A DNA stretch of 33,917 bases from the NCBI GenBank assembly GCA_049451635.1, contig JBMTVT010000022.1:1-33917 (forward strand). The letters are read 5' to 3'. Below the pieces are notes generated by a model that was not told the origin of the DNA, ran no database searches, and saw only the letters and a program-made list of their open reading frames with translations. The position numbers and the translations under genes are program-made. This DNA is from JBMTVT01 sp049451635. GTDB lineage: Bacteria; Bacteroidota; Bacteroidia; Flavobacteriales; Flavobacteriaceae. Shown here one piece after another: positions 1 through 7,554 of this stretch; within the stretch, counting starts at the first letter, position 1, and each line of letters starts with the position of its first letter.

Positions 1-146
1 TATACATTTCACAACAAAGTCTCCAAACAGGAAACGGACTTTAAAACCGATATGGGGGGGTGTTGTTTTAAGAATGATGGTTCAGGTTTTTTGGCGTTTT
101 TTTTAAGCCAAGCGCAAGTTACCGTACAATAACCGTACAAATACAT

Positions 147-189
147 AAAAAAAACCTCAAATAACTTAAAATCAGTTAGTTGAGGTTTT
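147..189 (-). terminator. Intrinsic terminator of the uptake operon
   Basis: Arms AAAACCTCAA (151-160) and TTGAGGTTTT (180-189) pair perfectly around a 19-nt loop. Read on the minus strand the stem is followed by eight T (154-147). It lies about 90 nt past the stop of the PepSY gene, so it probably ends the 4487-to-279 operon. Confidence 0.75.
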
Positions 190-278
190 AATTTGTACAA
201 GGAACCCGACAAATATCGAACTTTATTGTGCAGGATGTGGACATAATTCTCCACCATGCAAAGCTTGTGGGAGTTGCT

Positions 279-1514
279 CTATGACACAGGTTCTGTTTTC
301 TTTCTTCTTATAAAAAAGAGAGAAGTAAGAATAATCAAACTAACACCAAATAATGGAAGGAGTATACCTAAAATAATCAATAGGGCTATTAAACCTATTC
401 CGAAATTTATATCATGAGGTGTATTTGGAACCCCCCAACTACCTTTTGGTTTTCTTTTGAAATATGAAATCAATCCAGCTAGGCTCATTATTAATAATGC
501 AAAAGCTGTTAAAAGCACCAAAATGAAATTCCATAAACCAAATTCACCTTGATGAAAGGCCATAACCCATAAACGAGTTTTCATCATTAGCCCAATATCA
601 TTCCATGTATGACTTTTTATTAATTCACCCGAGTATTGATCGAAGTGAAGCATTTTCATTTTTGAAAGCTCAGTAGTTTGATTCGAAATACTATAAACAC
701 CTTCAGTATTTTGAGGTAAATGAACACTTACTTCACCTTTTAAATTTAGTTCCTTAGCCTTTTTTACAAAATAATCTAATTGCAGAGGCTCTCCACTTTG
801 AGTTGATTGCAAGCTTCTTGAGCTCCAGGTTGCAGGAAAACCTGAATTTGCAGAATCTTGTACCCATTTATAACCCGAACCAAAAATGTCTGTCCATGGT
901 AACCCCCCAGCCAATATCAGTAAAAGTAATGCTGAAAACCAAAATCCAGTGATAGCATGTATGTCGCGAAAAAATATTCTTTTTGATTGATTGGTTCTGA
1001 TTTGAAATAACCCTTTAATTCCTCTACCTCTAGGCAAAAAGAGATAGATTCCGGTTATAATTAATACAACCATCCAGCTTGCAACTAATTCAACTATTTT
1101 AGTACCAAAACTACCTAACAGAAGTTCTCCATGCAATTTTCGAACTTTATGCATGTCGGTCTTCTTCAAATCAATTCTTCCTTTTTCTTTACCTGAATAT
1201 TGGTCTAGAAGAAATCGTGATTTATGGGAAAACATTCCTGACGTAAATTCTGTAGCATCTTCTTTATTCATTTTAATAATCAATGCATCAGGAGTTTTAT
1301 CCCATAATGACTGAGCAATTTCCCATCGCTCTTGATAAGAAATAGGCTCTTCAGTAGGTTTAACTTTTGTAACTTCTTCGTATTGGACTTTTTCATAATC
1401 GTCTTTAAAAAGGTAAATAATCCCGGTAATTGACAAGATTAAAACAATAGGCAAAGAAACCAGACCGGCAATAAAGTGCCATTTCCACACCCAATTATAT
1501 ATGTTTTTTTTCAT
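279..1514 (-). CDS. PepSY-associated TM helix protein (iron-uptake linked)
   Basis: 411 aa inner-membrane protein. Hydrophobic helices lie near residues 12-34, 140-160, 185-206, 325-350 and 370-400, with a soluble PepSY-like segment between the first two (about 40-130). The order of one helix, an extracytoplasmic domain, paired helices and a C-terminal helical pair matches the PepSY_TM/PiuB family, which usually sits beside ferric-siderophore receptors and is thought to act as a membrane reductase. Histidines lie in the RKLHGE, DIHAITG and AFHQGE stretches, but I cannot assign cofactor binding. It follows the TonB receptor by 82 nt on the same strand, and a perfect inverted repeat lies in that gap. 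The C-terminus ends in a basic RRKK tail. The family call is secure; the substrate is unknown. Confidence 0.85.
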   Translation of the reverse strand: MKKNIYNWVWKWHFIAGLVSLPIVLILSITGIIYLFKDDYEKVQYEEVTKVKPTEEPISYQERWEIAQSLWDKTPDALIIKMNKEDATEFTSGMFSHKSRFLLDQYSGKEKGRIDLKKTDMHKVRKLHGELLLGSFGTKIVELVASWMVVLIITGIYLFLPRGRGIKGLFQIRTNQSKRIFFRDIHAITGFWFSALLLLILAGGLPWTDIFGSGYKWVQDSANSGFPATWSSRSLQSTQSGEPLQLDYFVKKAKELNLKGEVSVHLPQNTEGVYSISNQTTELSKMKMLHFDQYSGELIKSHTWNDIGLMMKTRLWVMAFHQGEFGLWNFILVLLTAFALLIMSLAGLISYFKRKPKGSWGVPNTPHDINFGIGLIALLIILGILLPLFGVSLIILTSLFFIRRKKTEPVS

Positions 1515-1531
1515 ACAAATTCATTTTATGA

Positions 1532-1586
1532 AATCGTGAAGTAATTCGTATTATTCCATTCTAAACAACACAATTACTTCACGATT
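1532..1586. repeat. Perfect 15-bp inverted repeat between receptor and PepSY genes
   Basis: AATCGTGAAGTAATT (1532-1546) and its exact reverse complement (1572-1586) flank a 25-nt loop. On the minus strand it begins 10 nt after the receptor stop and ends 17 nt before the PepSY start. No T-run follows, so it is not a standard terminator. It could be an mRNA-stability hairpin or a partial attenuator. Confidence 0.8.
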
Positions 1587-1596
1587 ATATTAAATA

Positions 1597-3900
1597 TTAT
1601 TTCTTGTTGAATTTATATGAAAGGCCTATGTTAAAACTTCTAGGATTTCCTAATGAATAGGTCTGACCCCATGCCGTGGCTCTTGCTACTGTAGCATACA
1701 GCTCATTTGAAATATTCATAATGTTAGTCCATACTTCAAATGATTTTCTTTCATATCCCAATCTAAGATTGAAGATATTATAACCTTCATACGTTTTTGT
1801 ATTCAATTGGTCCATATAGTATTCATCAATATGTTGCCATTCAATACTAGCTCTAAAACCTTTTAAGTAGGCAGGCTTATAGGTAAGCTGCATATTAGCG
1901 ATCCAATTAGGAGACTGAGGCATACTTTTTTCAGAATAATCAACACCACCTTCTGTATAGTCCGTAAACTTGTGTACAGCATTAGTACCGCTTACTCTAA
2001 AAAGTAAGTCTTTATTTATATTCGTCAATAGTGAATACTCAATACCTTGATGAGTAGTTTTACCTGCATTTTGTTGAAGTGTTGATCCATCACCTTGAAG
2101 AACAGATATGATTTCATTTAATCCATCCATTCTATATACACTTACCTCCAATTTTGCTTTATTTTTAAATAACGAAGCCCAACCACCGATTTCATAATTA
2201 TCGTAATAAACAGGTTTCAGTGATGGAATATCATTTCCTACATAAAGAGTAGTGACTTGTGGGGGAACAAAACCTTCACTAAAATTAGCATAAACACCTC
2301 TGTTCTTTTTAAGATCGTAGGTCATTCCAATTTTTGGTGTAAATCTCGAGAAGGTATTTCTTCCGTCTAAAACAGAAGTAAATGCATTACTCCCTAAGTT
2401 ATTATCAAACGAATAATTAAAGTTATCAAATCTTAGAGCTGCAATAATTTGCAAGTTTTTTAAGGGCTCTACTTTCAATTGCGAATAGGCTGCTGTATTT
2501 AAAATGTTGGCTTGATAATCTGCCAAAATGCTATCCGTAGAAGTAAATGATTCATAGATTCCTTCATTAGATTTATATATATTGATATAATTTGCATTGT
2601 ATGTATTTGGGCTGTAATCAATACTACCTCCAATTATTAAGCTAGAATTCAAAAAATTAAAATCATGTTTGTGTTGGATAATTAATCCAAAACTGTTAAA
2701 ACTATTGTCGTTAATCTCCCCATGTGCTAAGTTTGGATCCCCTTGCCCTGACCAAGGTTTATAATCATCCTTCACTCTATATGAAGGGTTTTGTTCGATT
2801 GAGTTTTTTCTATAGAAACCAGTAAAGGTTGTTTTAGCATTTGCATTCCAATAATGGTTTAAAGCCAATTTAGATCTGAAAGCATCAACTTTTCGATACG
2901 TAAAAGTTTGATTCGAACCATAGCTTCTATTATAAAATGACGTACTGTCTAGCGATCCGGACATATCTGAATAATAGTCAATAAAAGAATTGTTCCAAAC
3001 AAGTTCAGTATTATCGCTTATGTAATAATTGGCTGCAAGACTTAATGCTAGTTTATTAAAATCGGTGTACGCTAAAGTCCCATCTCTTTGATCGGCATAA
3101 TAACCCGCCAATCTAATACCTAGTTTCTTTTTTAATGTAGAGGATGCGTAAAAATCTGTTCTTTTATAACCTAGATTATTTCCTTGTATACTAACTCCCG
3201 CACTTGGGTTTAGCGTAGGCTTTTTACTAATAAAGTTAACGGCTCCTCCAATAGCCTCACTTCCATACATACTTGAGGCAGGTCCACGAATTATTTCAAT
3301 ACGATTAACATTTGCCATGTTAATTTCCAGCAGAGCATTATGATTAAAAATTCCTGAAGTTCTGATAGGTATACCTTCTTCTAAATACAAATAAGATGCT
3401 CCATAGTCTATCGGCCTTCTGATACTCATGGTGTGTTGTTCATTTCCCAAGTCAACCATATTTACTCCTGGAGTTTGATTAAGTACCTGATCTATTGTAG
3501 TTGGTTTGTTATCTTCAATAGTTCCCAACCCAATACTTGAAATAGCAACAGGAGCTTCAGTTCTTTTTTCTTGTTCTCTATTTGTGCTTATCACGACTTC
3601 ACCTAATTGCAAAACTGAAGGTTCTAATTTGATGCTCATTATTTCTTGGGCAATAAGAATCATCTCTTGATAACCAAGCCCACTAAATTTAAGTGAGTCC
3701 TTTTGAATAGTAGCTTGGATTGTGAAAGATCCTTTAAAATCAGTTACAACCCCCGATTTTGTTTGAAGATTAATAATCGTTAGAAATGGAATAGGTTCAC
3801 CACTTTCTTTGTCTATTACCGTTCCAGAAACTGATTGAGCAATAGAACTTGTTGTCCACATCAATAATGGACATAATATATAATAAATTATGTTTTTCAT
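1597..3900 (-). CDS. TonB-dependent outer-membrane receptor
   Basis: 767 aa. A signal peptide covers about 1-21 (ending SSIAQ). A CarboxypepD_reg-like domain follows (about 23-100, beginning VSGTVIDKESGEPIPF). A plug domain then runs from about 110 to 225, with IDQVLNQTPGVNMVD and the conserved IEIIRGPASSMYGSEAIGG segment. The rest is a 22-strand-type barrel ending FNIGLSYKFNKK. Such receptors bind a scarce ligand at the cell surface and import it using TonB-ExbBD energy. The PepSY gene downstream and the Cys-rich exported protein upstream suggest iron-siderophore, haem or copper as ligand; this is inference from context. There is no SusD partner, so glycan uptake is less likely. The length is normal and no frameshift is seen. 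Confidence 0.93.
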   Translation of the reverse strand: MKNIIYYILCPLLMWTTSSIAQSVSGTVIDKESGEPIPFLTIINLQTKSGVVTDFKGSFTIQATIQKDSLKFSGLGYQEMILIAQEIMSIKLEPSVLQLGEVVISTNREQEKRTEAPVAISSIGLGTIEDNKPTTIDQVLNQTPGVNMVDLGNEQHTMSIRRPIDYGASYLYLEEGIPIRTSGIFNHNALLEINMANVNRIEIIRGPASSMYGSEAIGGAVNFISKKPTLNPSAGVSIQGNNLGYKRTDFYASSTLKKKLGIRLAGYYADQRDGTLAYTDFNKLALSLAANYYISDNTELVWNNSFIDYYSDMSGSLDSTSFYNRSYGSNQTFTYRKVDAFRSKLALNHYWNANAKTTFTGFYRKNSIEQNPSYRVKDDYKPWSGQGDPNLAHGEINDNSFNSFGLIIQHKHDFNFLNSSLIIGGSIDYSPNTYNANYINIYKSNEGIYESFTSTDSILADYQANILNTAAYSQLKVEPLKNLQIIAALRFDNFNYSFDNNLGSNAFTSVLDGRNTFSRFTPKIGMTYDLKKNRGVYANFSEGFVPPQVTTLYVGNDIPSLKPVYYDNYEIGGWASLFKNKAKLEVSVYRMDGLNEIISVLQGDGSTLQQNAGKTTHQGIEYSLLTNINKDLLFRVSGTNAVHKFTDYTEGGVDYSEKSMPQSPNWIANMQLTYKPAYLKGFRASIEWQHIDEYYMDQLNTKTYEGYNIFNLRLGYERKSFEVWTNIMNISNELYATVARATAWGQTYSLGNPRSFNIGLSYKFNKK

Positions 3901-4014
3901 TTTTTAAGATTAATACATTAACAATTGCATATCCCATTTTACATTTGCCCATGCAAAAGGAGATATAACATTATGAATGAAACATTTTTTTAGAAAATCA
4001 TTAACAAGTAAAGT

Positions 4015-4045
4015 GTAGGATATAGCTATTTAAGCTACATCATAC
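4015..4045. repeat. Imperfect inverted repeat upstream of the TonB receptor
   Basis: GTAGGATATAGCT (4015-4027) and AGCTACATCATAC (4033-4045) are reverse complements at 11 of 13 positions around a 5-nt loop. It lies between the small protein gene and the receptor, about 115 nt before the receptor start, and could be a regulator site or a leader-RNA hairpin. I see no exact Fur box. Confidence 0.4.
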
Positions 4046-4103
4046 CTTTCCCCTTACAATGTCATGAAATTGCCAAAGAAATAATGTTTCGCCTGAAAAT
4101 GGA

Positions 4104-4487
4104 TTATCCTAATTGGGGTGGATGAAAAACATCATCAATGAATTCTTGAGAATAAAAAGCTACATATTTTGGAATAGATTCGTTTTTGTTCAGAAATCCA
4201 ATCCTTATAATTTCATAAGCGAGTGTAATTTTATTACAATACAATACTTCTACTCGTTCATTTCTCTCTCGAGGAGTTTGTTTTTCTTCTTGCTCCTCCC
4301 GTTCTTTGAGTTGTTTTGACAAGTAACACTTTCCATTACAAGTAGACATAGGTTTGTCTTTGTTAATGCAAAGAACCTCAGCAATAAAATCCTGATTAAT
4401 TTTAAAATTCACATAGATTGACAACTTGCTTATTTGAGAACCAAAAAAGCTTAGAATAAGAATATAGCAAGTTATCTTTTTTAACAT
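4104..4487 (-). CDS. Small exported CNGKCYL-motif protein, metal-uptake linked
   Basis: 127 aa. The N-terminus (MLKKITCYILILSFFGSQIS) is a hydrophobic signal or anchor. The key stretch, near residues 50-60, is MSTCNGKCYLSKQLKE, with two cysteines spaced CxxxC, followed by a highly charged EREEQEEKQ segment. An aromatic and acidic C-terminus ends FHPPQLG. Proteins of this kind are often annotated as hypothetical and found just upstream of TonB receptors in Bacteroidetes; I do not know a proven function. Metal binding through the CxxxC pair, or a role at the cell surface, is inference. A TATCTTTG promoter element lies only 8 nt upstream of the start, so the mRNA is nearly leaderless. It is likely the first gene of the uptake operon, although the 203-nt gap to the receptor allows a second promoter. 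Confidence 0.75.
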   Translation of the reverse strand: MLKKITCYILILSFFGSQISKLSIYVNFKINQDFIAEVLCINKDKPMSTCNGKCYLSKQLKEREEQEEKQTPRERNERVEVLYCNKITLAYEIIRIGFLNKNESIPKYVAFYSQEFIDDVFHPPQLG

Positions 4488-4494
4488 TTGGATG

Positions 4495-4502
4495 CAAAGA
4501 TA
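4495..4502 (-). promoter_or_regulatory. -7 promoter box (TATCTTTG) of the small exported protein
   Basis: It is an exact match to the Bacteroidetes TAnnTTTG -7 consensus on the minus strand, 8 nt before the ATG at 4487. The -33 region is weak (TTCTTT about 20 nt upstream). Transcription would start within a few bases of the start codon. Confidence 0.5.
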
Positions 4503-4582
4503 GAGATTAAAGTTCTTTTTTTAAAGAAGATGTGTTGGATAATTGAAGAAGAATTATGTTATAACAACATCAGATTTAGCTT

Positions 4583-4625
4583 ACTATATTTTGCCACTAA
4601 ATCCAGTTTAGTGGCAAAATATAGT
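4583..4625 (+). terminator. 19-bp perfect hairpin, terminator-like
   Basis: The 19-nt arms at 4583-4601 and 4607-4625 (core TTTTGCCACTAAA) are exact reverse complements around a TCCAG loop. On the plus strand TTTTTC follows. On the minus strand no T-run follows, yet the neighbouring genes are all minus-strand. It may be an insulator or operator upstream of the uptake operon, or a mobile palindrome. Confidence 0.6.
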
Positions 4626-4682
4626 TTTTCTCAAAAATGCCAATAAAACACAAAATAAGTTGAAAAGCTCTTCTATAAACAA

Positions 4683-4711
4683 CAAAACCCTCTCATTTTG
4701 AGAAGGTTTTG
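4683..4711 (-). terminator. Hairpin terminator attached to the truncated repeat copy
   Basis: Arms CAAAACCCTCTCA (4683-4695) and TGAGAAGGTTTTG (4699-4711) pair with one mismatch around a 3-nt loop. On the minus strand the tail is rich in T. It replaces the CCCGCAA hairpin found in the other repeat copies. Confidence 0.6.
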
Positions 4712-4718
4712 TATTAAA

Positions 4719-4749
4719 GTACACCCCATTGAGCTATTTTCGAAACAAA
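4719..4749 (-). repeat. Sixth, truncated copy of the 105-bp repeat
   Basis: Starting at GTACACCCCATTGAG, this stretch matches the spacer part of the repeat copies at 5894 and 8225 almost base for base through CGAAACAAA, then diverges. It marks the far edge of the accessory island. The stretch 4750-4897 is A+T-rich and I see no gene in it. Confidence 0.75.
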
Positions 4750-4897
4750 CGCTGACTTTTTTGAAAAAACTTTGATTATTGTCTTTATTTGTTTTAAGAT
4801 TTTTATTTCCAATTACTCTTTTTATTTTAAAATTCCATCTAATTTTACTTAAAGGCTACCCCACAAGTATTCCGAGAGATCCTTTTAAATAAGCATA

Positions 4898-4937
4898 AGA
4901 AAAGCCCACGATGTAGGCTTATTGATTGTTGCGTGGG
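4898..4937 (-). terminator. Terminator directly after the orphan secreted gene
   Basis: On the minus strand AAGCC/GGCTT (4916-4920 with 4902-4906) forms a stem followed by TTTTCTT. A wider CCCACG/CGTGGG pairing (4932-4937 with 4905-4910) overlaps it as an alternative. It begins within 10 nt of the stop at 4946. Confidence 0.6.
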
Positions 4938-4945
4938 TCTAGGGT

Positions 4946-5731
4946 CTATTTTACAAGATATACCTCTTTTGTCTCTGTGTTTAGGCCGCCAATCCACACC
5001 AAAATTTCGTCTTCATGCGCATCAACTGCAGACCAAAATGCACGACCATTTTCGTCCATCGGCTGGCCCAAATTCGCAGTTTCAAAAGCAGCAAACGCAT
5101 TCCAATCCTTGTAAAAAGTATAGATGTGTAGCCCTAGCCCACTCCCATAGAGGTGGTTGGTGCCATAGACAGCAGTCACGCCTTCGTCGTTTTTGTAGTT
5201 CTCAAATTGCCCTGCATTCCATGCATCTCTAAAGGTACTTCCTTGCCCCCATTTTACGTCGTACTTGCCCACAGTCACAACCTTTGTCGTGGACCAGTCA
5301 TGGGCGTCGGATTCATAAAAGACATCCTCATTTGCAATCCGAATTTGATCCGTATGATTTTCAGCGTACATGCGGAAATACTTAAAATATTGTTCATTCA
5401 TGGCCTGCTGTGCTTCATCGTCTAGCTCCATTGCTTTGACGTTTTTTTGCAGCACCTCGTTTGACAAATCAGCATCTGCATCTATGTCGGCAGCAGAGGC
5501 GTAGAAGTCATATAGCGCAAAGGTATAGTCCCCTGCAAACGCATGAGCAAAAATACCATGGCCAGTGAGTTTTCTTTCGTCAGACATTGAAAGGTTTGAA
5601 AATTTGACGTGAAGCTCCAAGAACTCATCTGCCTGTTCGCGAGGCACGTCTATATAGGTGATATTCATTACAGTCTGTGCATGTGCAATCATACAAAACA
5701 GTACCATAATGATGGAAAAAAAAGATTTCAT
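4946..5731 (-). CDS. Secreted orphan protein of unknown function
   Basis: 261 aa. Signal peptide MKSFFSIIMVLFCMIAHA, cleavage predicted before Q19. The mature protein is acidic, rich in Asp, Ala, Tyr and Trp, and has no cysteine and no T9SS sorting tail. Two halves show a similar alternation of short beta-like strands and Phe/Tyr-rich helices (VMNITYIDVPREQADEF early, TVGKYDVKWGQG later), which may reflect a duplicated dimeric alpha/beta-barrel fold; this is speculation. Hand counts of several 60-base lines give about 47-53% G+C, well above the 28-40% of neighbouring housekeeping genes, which suggests recent acquisition. It stands alone with its own -7 box and terminator, between two copies of the 105-bp repeat. 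I do not recognise the family. Confidence 0.8.
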   Translation of the reverse strand: MKSFFSIIMVLFCMIAHAQTVMNITYIDVPREQADEFLELHVKFSNLSMSDERKLTGHGIFAHAFAGDYTFALYDFYASAADIDADADLSNEVLQKNVKAMELDDEAQQAMNEQYFKYFRMYAENHTDQIRIANEDVFYESDAHDWSTTKVVTVGKYDVKWGQGSTFRDAWNAGQFENYKNDEGVTAVYGTNHLYGSGLGLHIYTFYKDWNAFAAFETANLGQPMDENGRAFWSAVDAHEDEILVWIGGLNTETKEVYLVK

Positions 5732-5778
5732 TGTTTTTTGTTATTGTTAATTATATAATTTATTTTAAAAAAACTTAT

Positions 5779-5786
5779 CAAATTTA
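5779..5786 (-). promoter_or_regulatory. -7 promoter box (TAAATTTG) of the orphan secreted gene
   Basis: It is an exact TAnnTTTG match on the minus strand, 47 nt before the ATG. No good -33 TTTG stands at 17-19 nt. Confidence 0.45.
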
Positions 5787-5866
5787 AACAAAAAAATCAA
5801 ATAAACTAAATAAAAACCAAATACTTAACGATTCTTTAAAGCATCTTAAAAACTTTTGAAAACAAA

Positions 5867-6068
5867 AACCCGCAACAGGTTGCGGGTTCGACTGTACACC
5901 CCATTGAGTTATTTTCGAAACAAAACCTCTGTTTTTTAAACAAAATTTTAGAATCTTTTTGAAAAGAAAAAACCCGCAAACTAGGTTGCGGGTTCGACTG
6001 TACACCCCATTGCGCTGTTTTCGAACCAATCACTCAAACTTTTAAACAGCTTTTTAGAAATTTCTTAA
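5867..6068 (-). repeat. Two tandem copies (A, B) of the 105-bp terminator repeat
   Basis: Copies start at AACCCGCAA 5867 and 5971, period 104. Each has a hairpin (5867-5875/5880-5888 and 5971-5979/5986-5994) with a T-rich tail on the minus strand, then GTTCGACTGTACACCCCATTG and a CGAAACAAAACC-type spacer. The spacer of copy B has drifted after 6030. The rest of the 5732-6165 gap holds the promoter of the downstream gene and a few hairpins; short ORFs here come from the repeat and are not genes. Confidence 0.85.
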
Positions 6069-6070
6069 AT

Positions 6071-6148
6071 ATCAAACCCAAATTGCGTTTGATTTTTTAA
6101 GCGCCTCACGGCGCTGGTTTTAAAGACGGGGCTGCTTTTAGCAGCCCC
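6071..6148 (-). terminator. Cluster of three hairpins after the FISUMP gene
   Basis: GGGGCTGC/GCAGCCCC (6128-6135 and 6141-6148) is a perfect 8-bp stem 18 nt past the stop. AGCGCC/GGCGCT (6100-6105 and 6110-6115) is a 6-bp stem. ATCAAAC/GTTTGAT (from 6071) is followed by T6 on the plus strand. Together they probably terminate transcription in both directions. Confidence 0.55.
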
Positions 6149-6165
6149 TTAAAGAGTCAAGATTT

Positions 6166-7554
6166 TTAATCCCTAACAAAACGCACTGACAAGCCGTTTC
6201 GCTTGCCACTGGTGCTCCTGACTAGGTAACTGTAATCGTAGTAGTACAGGTAGCGGGTCCATGCGCTATCTGTATTGTTCTCAGTGGAACTCCAAAAGAA
6301 CGCACCGTTACCCTCATTGTAGAACGAACCATTGCTGCTACGGTAACCCTCAGGGAAGCCATTAAAGCCACTGCTGTTGTTTAGGCTTTGGCCGTTGCCT
6401 GGAGCTCCATCAGTTGTTGAACTGTTCCAGCCTGTTGTGGATGCCATCGCTTTGGCTATTTTGTTTTCTGTGGTTGTATCATCGTAATTATAGCCATTGG
6501 TTATAAGGTGGTTTTCAAGCGTTGTCCACTCAGCATCTGTTGGTACGTGCCAACCATCTGGGGCAAATTCTTTGTTTGGTGTGTTGGGGTCTGTATCGTG
6601 GATACCCATTACGGCATACCAATTGTAGAATCTTGGTTTTGTGGGGTCGTTGTTATAATAGCTCCAAGCACCTGTGGTGAGATTACTCCACTGCGTTTGG
6701 TCTGTAACCTCTGGAATAGGCGTACCGTCCCTGTAGGTCACCATCTCGGCATTCTCTACCGTCCATACTTGGTCGCCATAAATTGCAAAATTGTAATTGT
6801 TGCCGTCTATGTCAATAACGTCGTCAAACCCATTGTATCCTTCATCTATCTCACCATCACAATTATTGTCAATACCATCTGAAACTTCATAAATTCCAGG
6901 ATTTATTGAAGCGTCTGAATCATTGCAGTCTCCACTTAGTTCAGTAAAACCATCGCCATCGGAATCAGACCAGTTTTCAAGATCACCAAGATAATCTAAT
7001 TGATTTTGAAGTTCTGTAATCTTTTCTAATAGGACTGAAAAAGTCACCGCATCCTGAGCATCAGTAGGGTCTTGTAAATCTTTTATCTGTTGATTGTTGG
7101 CTGAGTTGTTCTCAGCAAGTACGGTTTCTAAATTGGGTGTAGTTGGTGGTGCATTTCCACTATTTTCTGCATAGAGTGCGTAGGGAACGCTTAGTAGTTG
7201 TGTGGTACCCATAGCCACATAGCCATTGCCTGTGTCGAGTTCTATGCCTAAGTAATAACTTCCTAAAGACCAATCTATACTTGAAAAGGCACCTGTTGTC
7301 GCTGTTCCTTGTCCAATCACAAGATTCACTTGTCCTAAATCGTCTGTTGGTACATAGTGTATTTCTGTAAACACAGGAAGACTGGTCTGTGAGCCCTGCA
7401 TCACATTAAACTTAAAATACACATTAGTGTTTAAAATTAAGTCTCCTGAGCTGTTTCTTACCGTTGCTTGGTAGTTAAACCCCTGTGGTGCTTGTGCATG
7501 GAGTTGTGTTAGTGATGCTATGGTTAAACATAGTATGGCGTAAAACTTTCTCAT
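6166..7554 (-). CDS. Secreted FISUMP-domain protein with MopE-like Ca/metal motif
   Basis: 462 aa. Signal peptide 1-20 (ends LHAQ). Residues 22-130 are a beta-rich domain common in Bacteroidetes surface proteins (APQGFNYQATVRN to LLSVPYALYAEN). A short helical coiled region runs at about 155-190. A MopE-type Asp-rich motif lies at 196-239 (DSDGDGF, GDCNDSDASINPG, DGIDNNCDGEIDEG). The Fibrobacter succinogenes major paralogous domain (FISUMP, C-type-lectin-like) runs from 247 to 462 (GDQVWTVENAE, YRDGTPIP, GWHVPTDAEWTTLE, FFWSSTE, GLSVRFVRD). It lacks its own sorting tail and overlaps the T9SS-tail gene by ATGA, so the two products may act as a pair at the cell surface. G+C is near 50% over the FISUMP part and about 32-42% over the middle, suggesting domain shuffling. 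Ligand unknown. Confidence 0.9.
   Translation of the reverse strand: MRKFYAILCLTIASLTQLHAQAPQGFNYQATVRNSSGDLILNTNVYFKFNVMQGSQTSLPVFTEIHYVPTDDLGQVNLVIGQGTATTGAFSSIDWSLGSYYLGIELDTGNGYVAMGTTQLLSVPYALYAENSGNAPPTTPNLETVLAENNSANNQQIKDLQDPTDAQDAVTFSVLLEKITELQNQLDYLGDLENWSDSDGDGFTELSGDCNDSDASINPGIYEVSDGIDNNCDGEIDEGYNGFDDVIDIDGNNYNFAIYGDQVWTVENAEMVTYRDGTPIPEVTDQTQWSNLTTGAWSYYNNDPTKPRFYNWYAVMGIHDTDPNTPNKEFAPDGWHVPTDAEWTTLENHLITNGYNYDDTTTENKIAKAMASTTGWNSSTTDGAPGNGQSLNNSSGFNGFPEGYRSSNGSFYNEGNGAFFWSSTENNTDSAWTRYLYYYDYSYLVRSTSGKRNGLSVRFVRD

Noticed and set aside
9..257. 82-aa minus-strand ORF
   Set aside because: It crosses the operon terminator, has no recognisable domain and no promoter.
5784..6033. Two minus-strand ORFs (65 and 81 aa) with repeated QWGVQSNPQP or MGCTVEPAT stretches
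   Set aside because: They are translations of the 105-bp terminator repeat in two frames and run through the hairpins.
6166..6300. Diversity-generating retroelement target
   Set aside because: No reverse transcriptase or template repeat in the window; kept only as a pattern worth checking.
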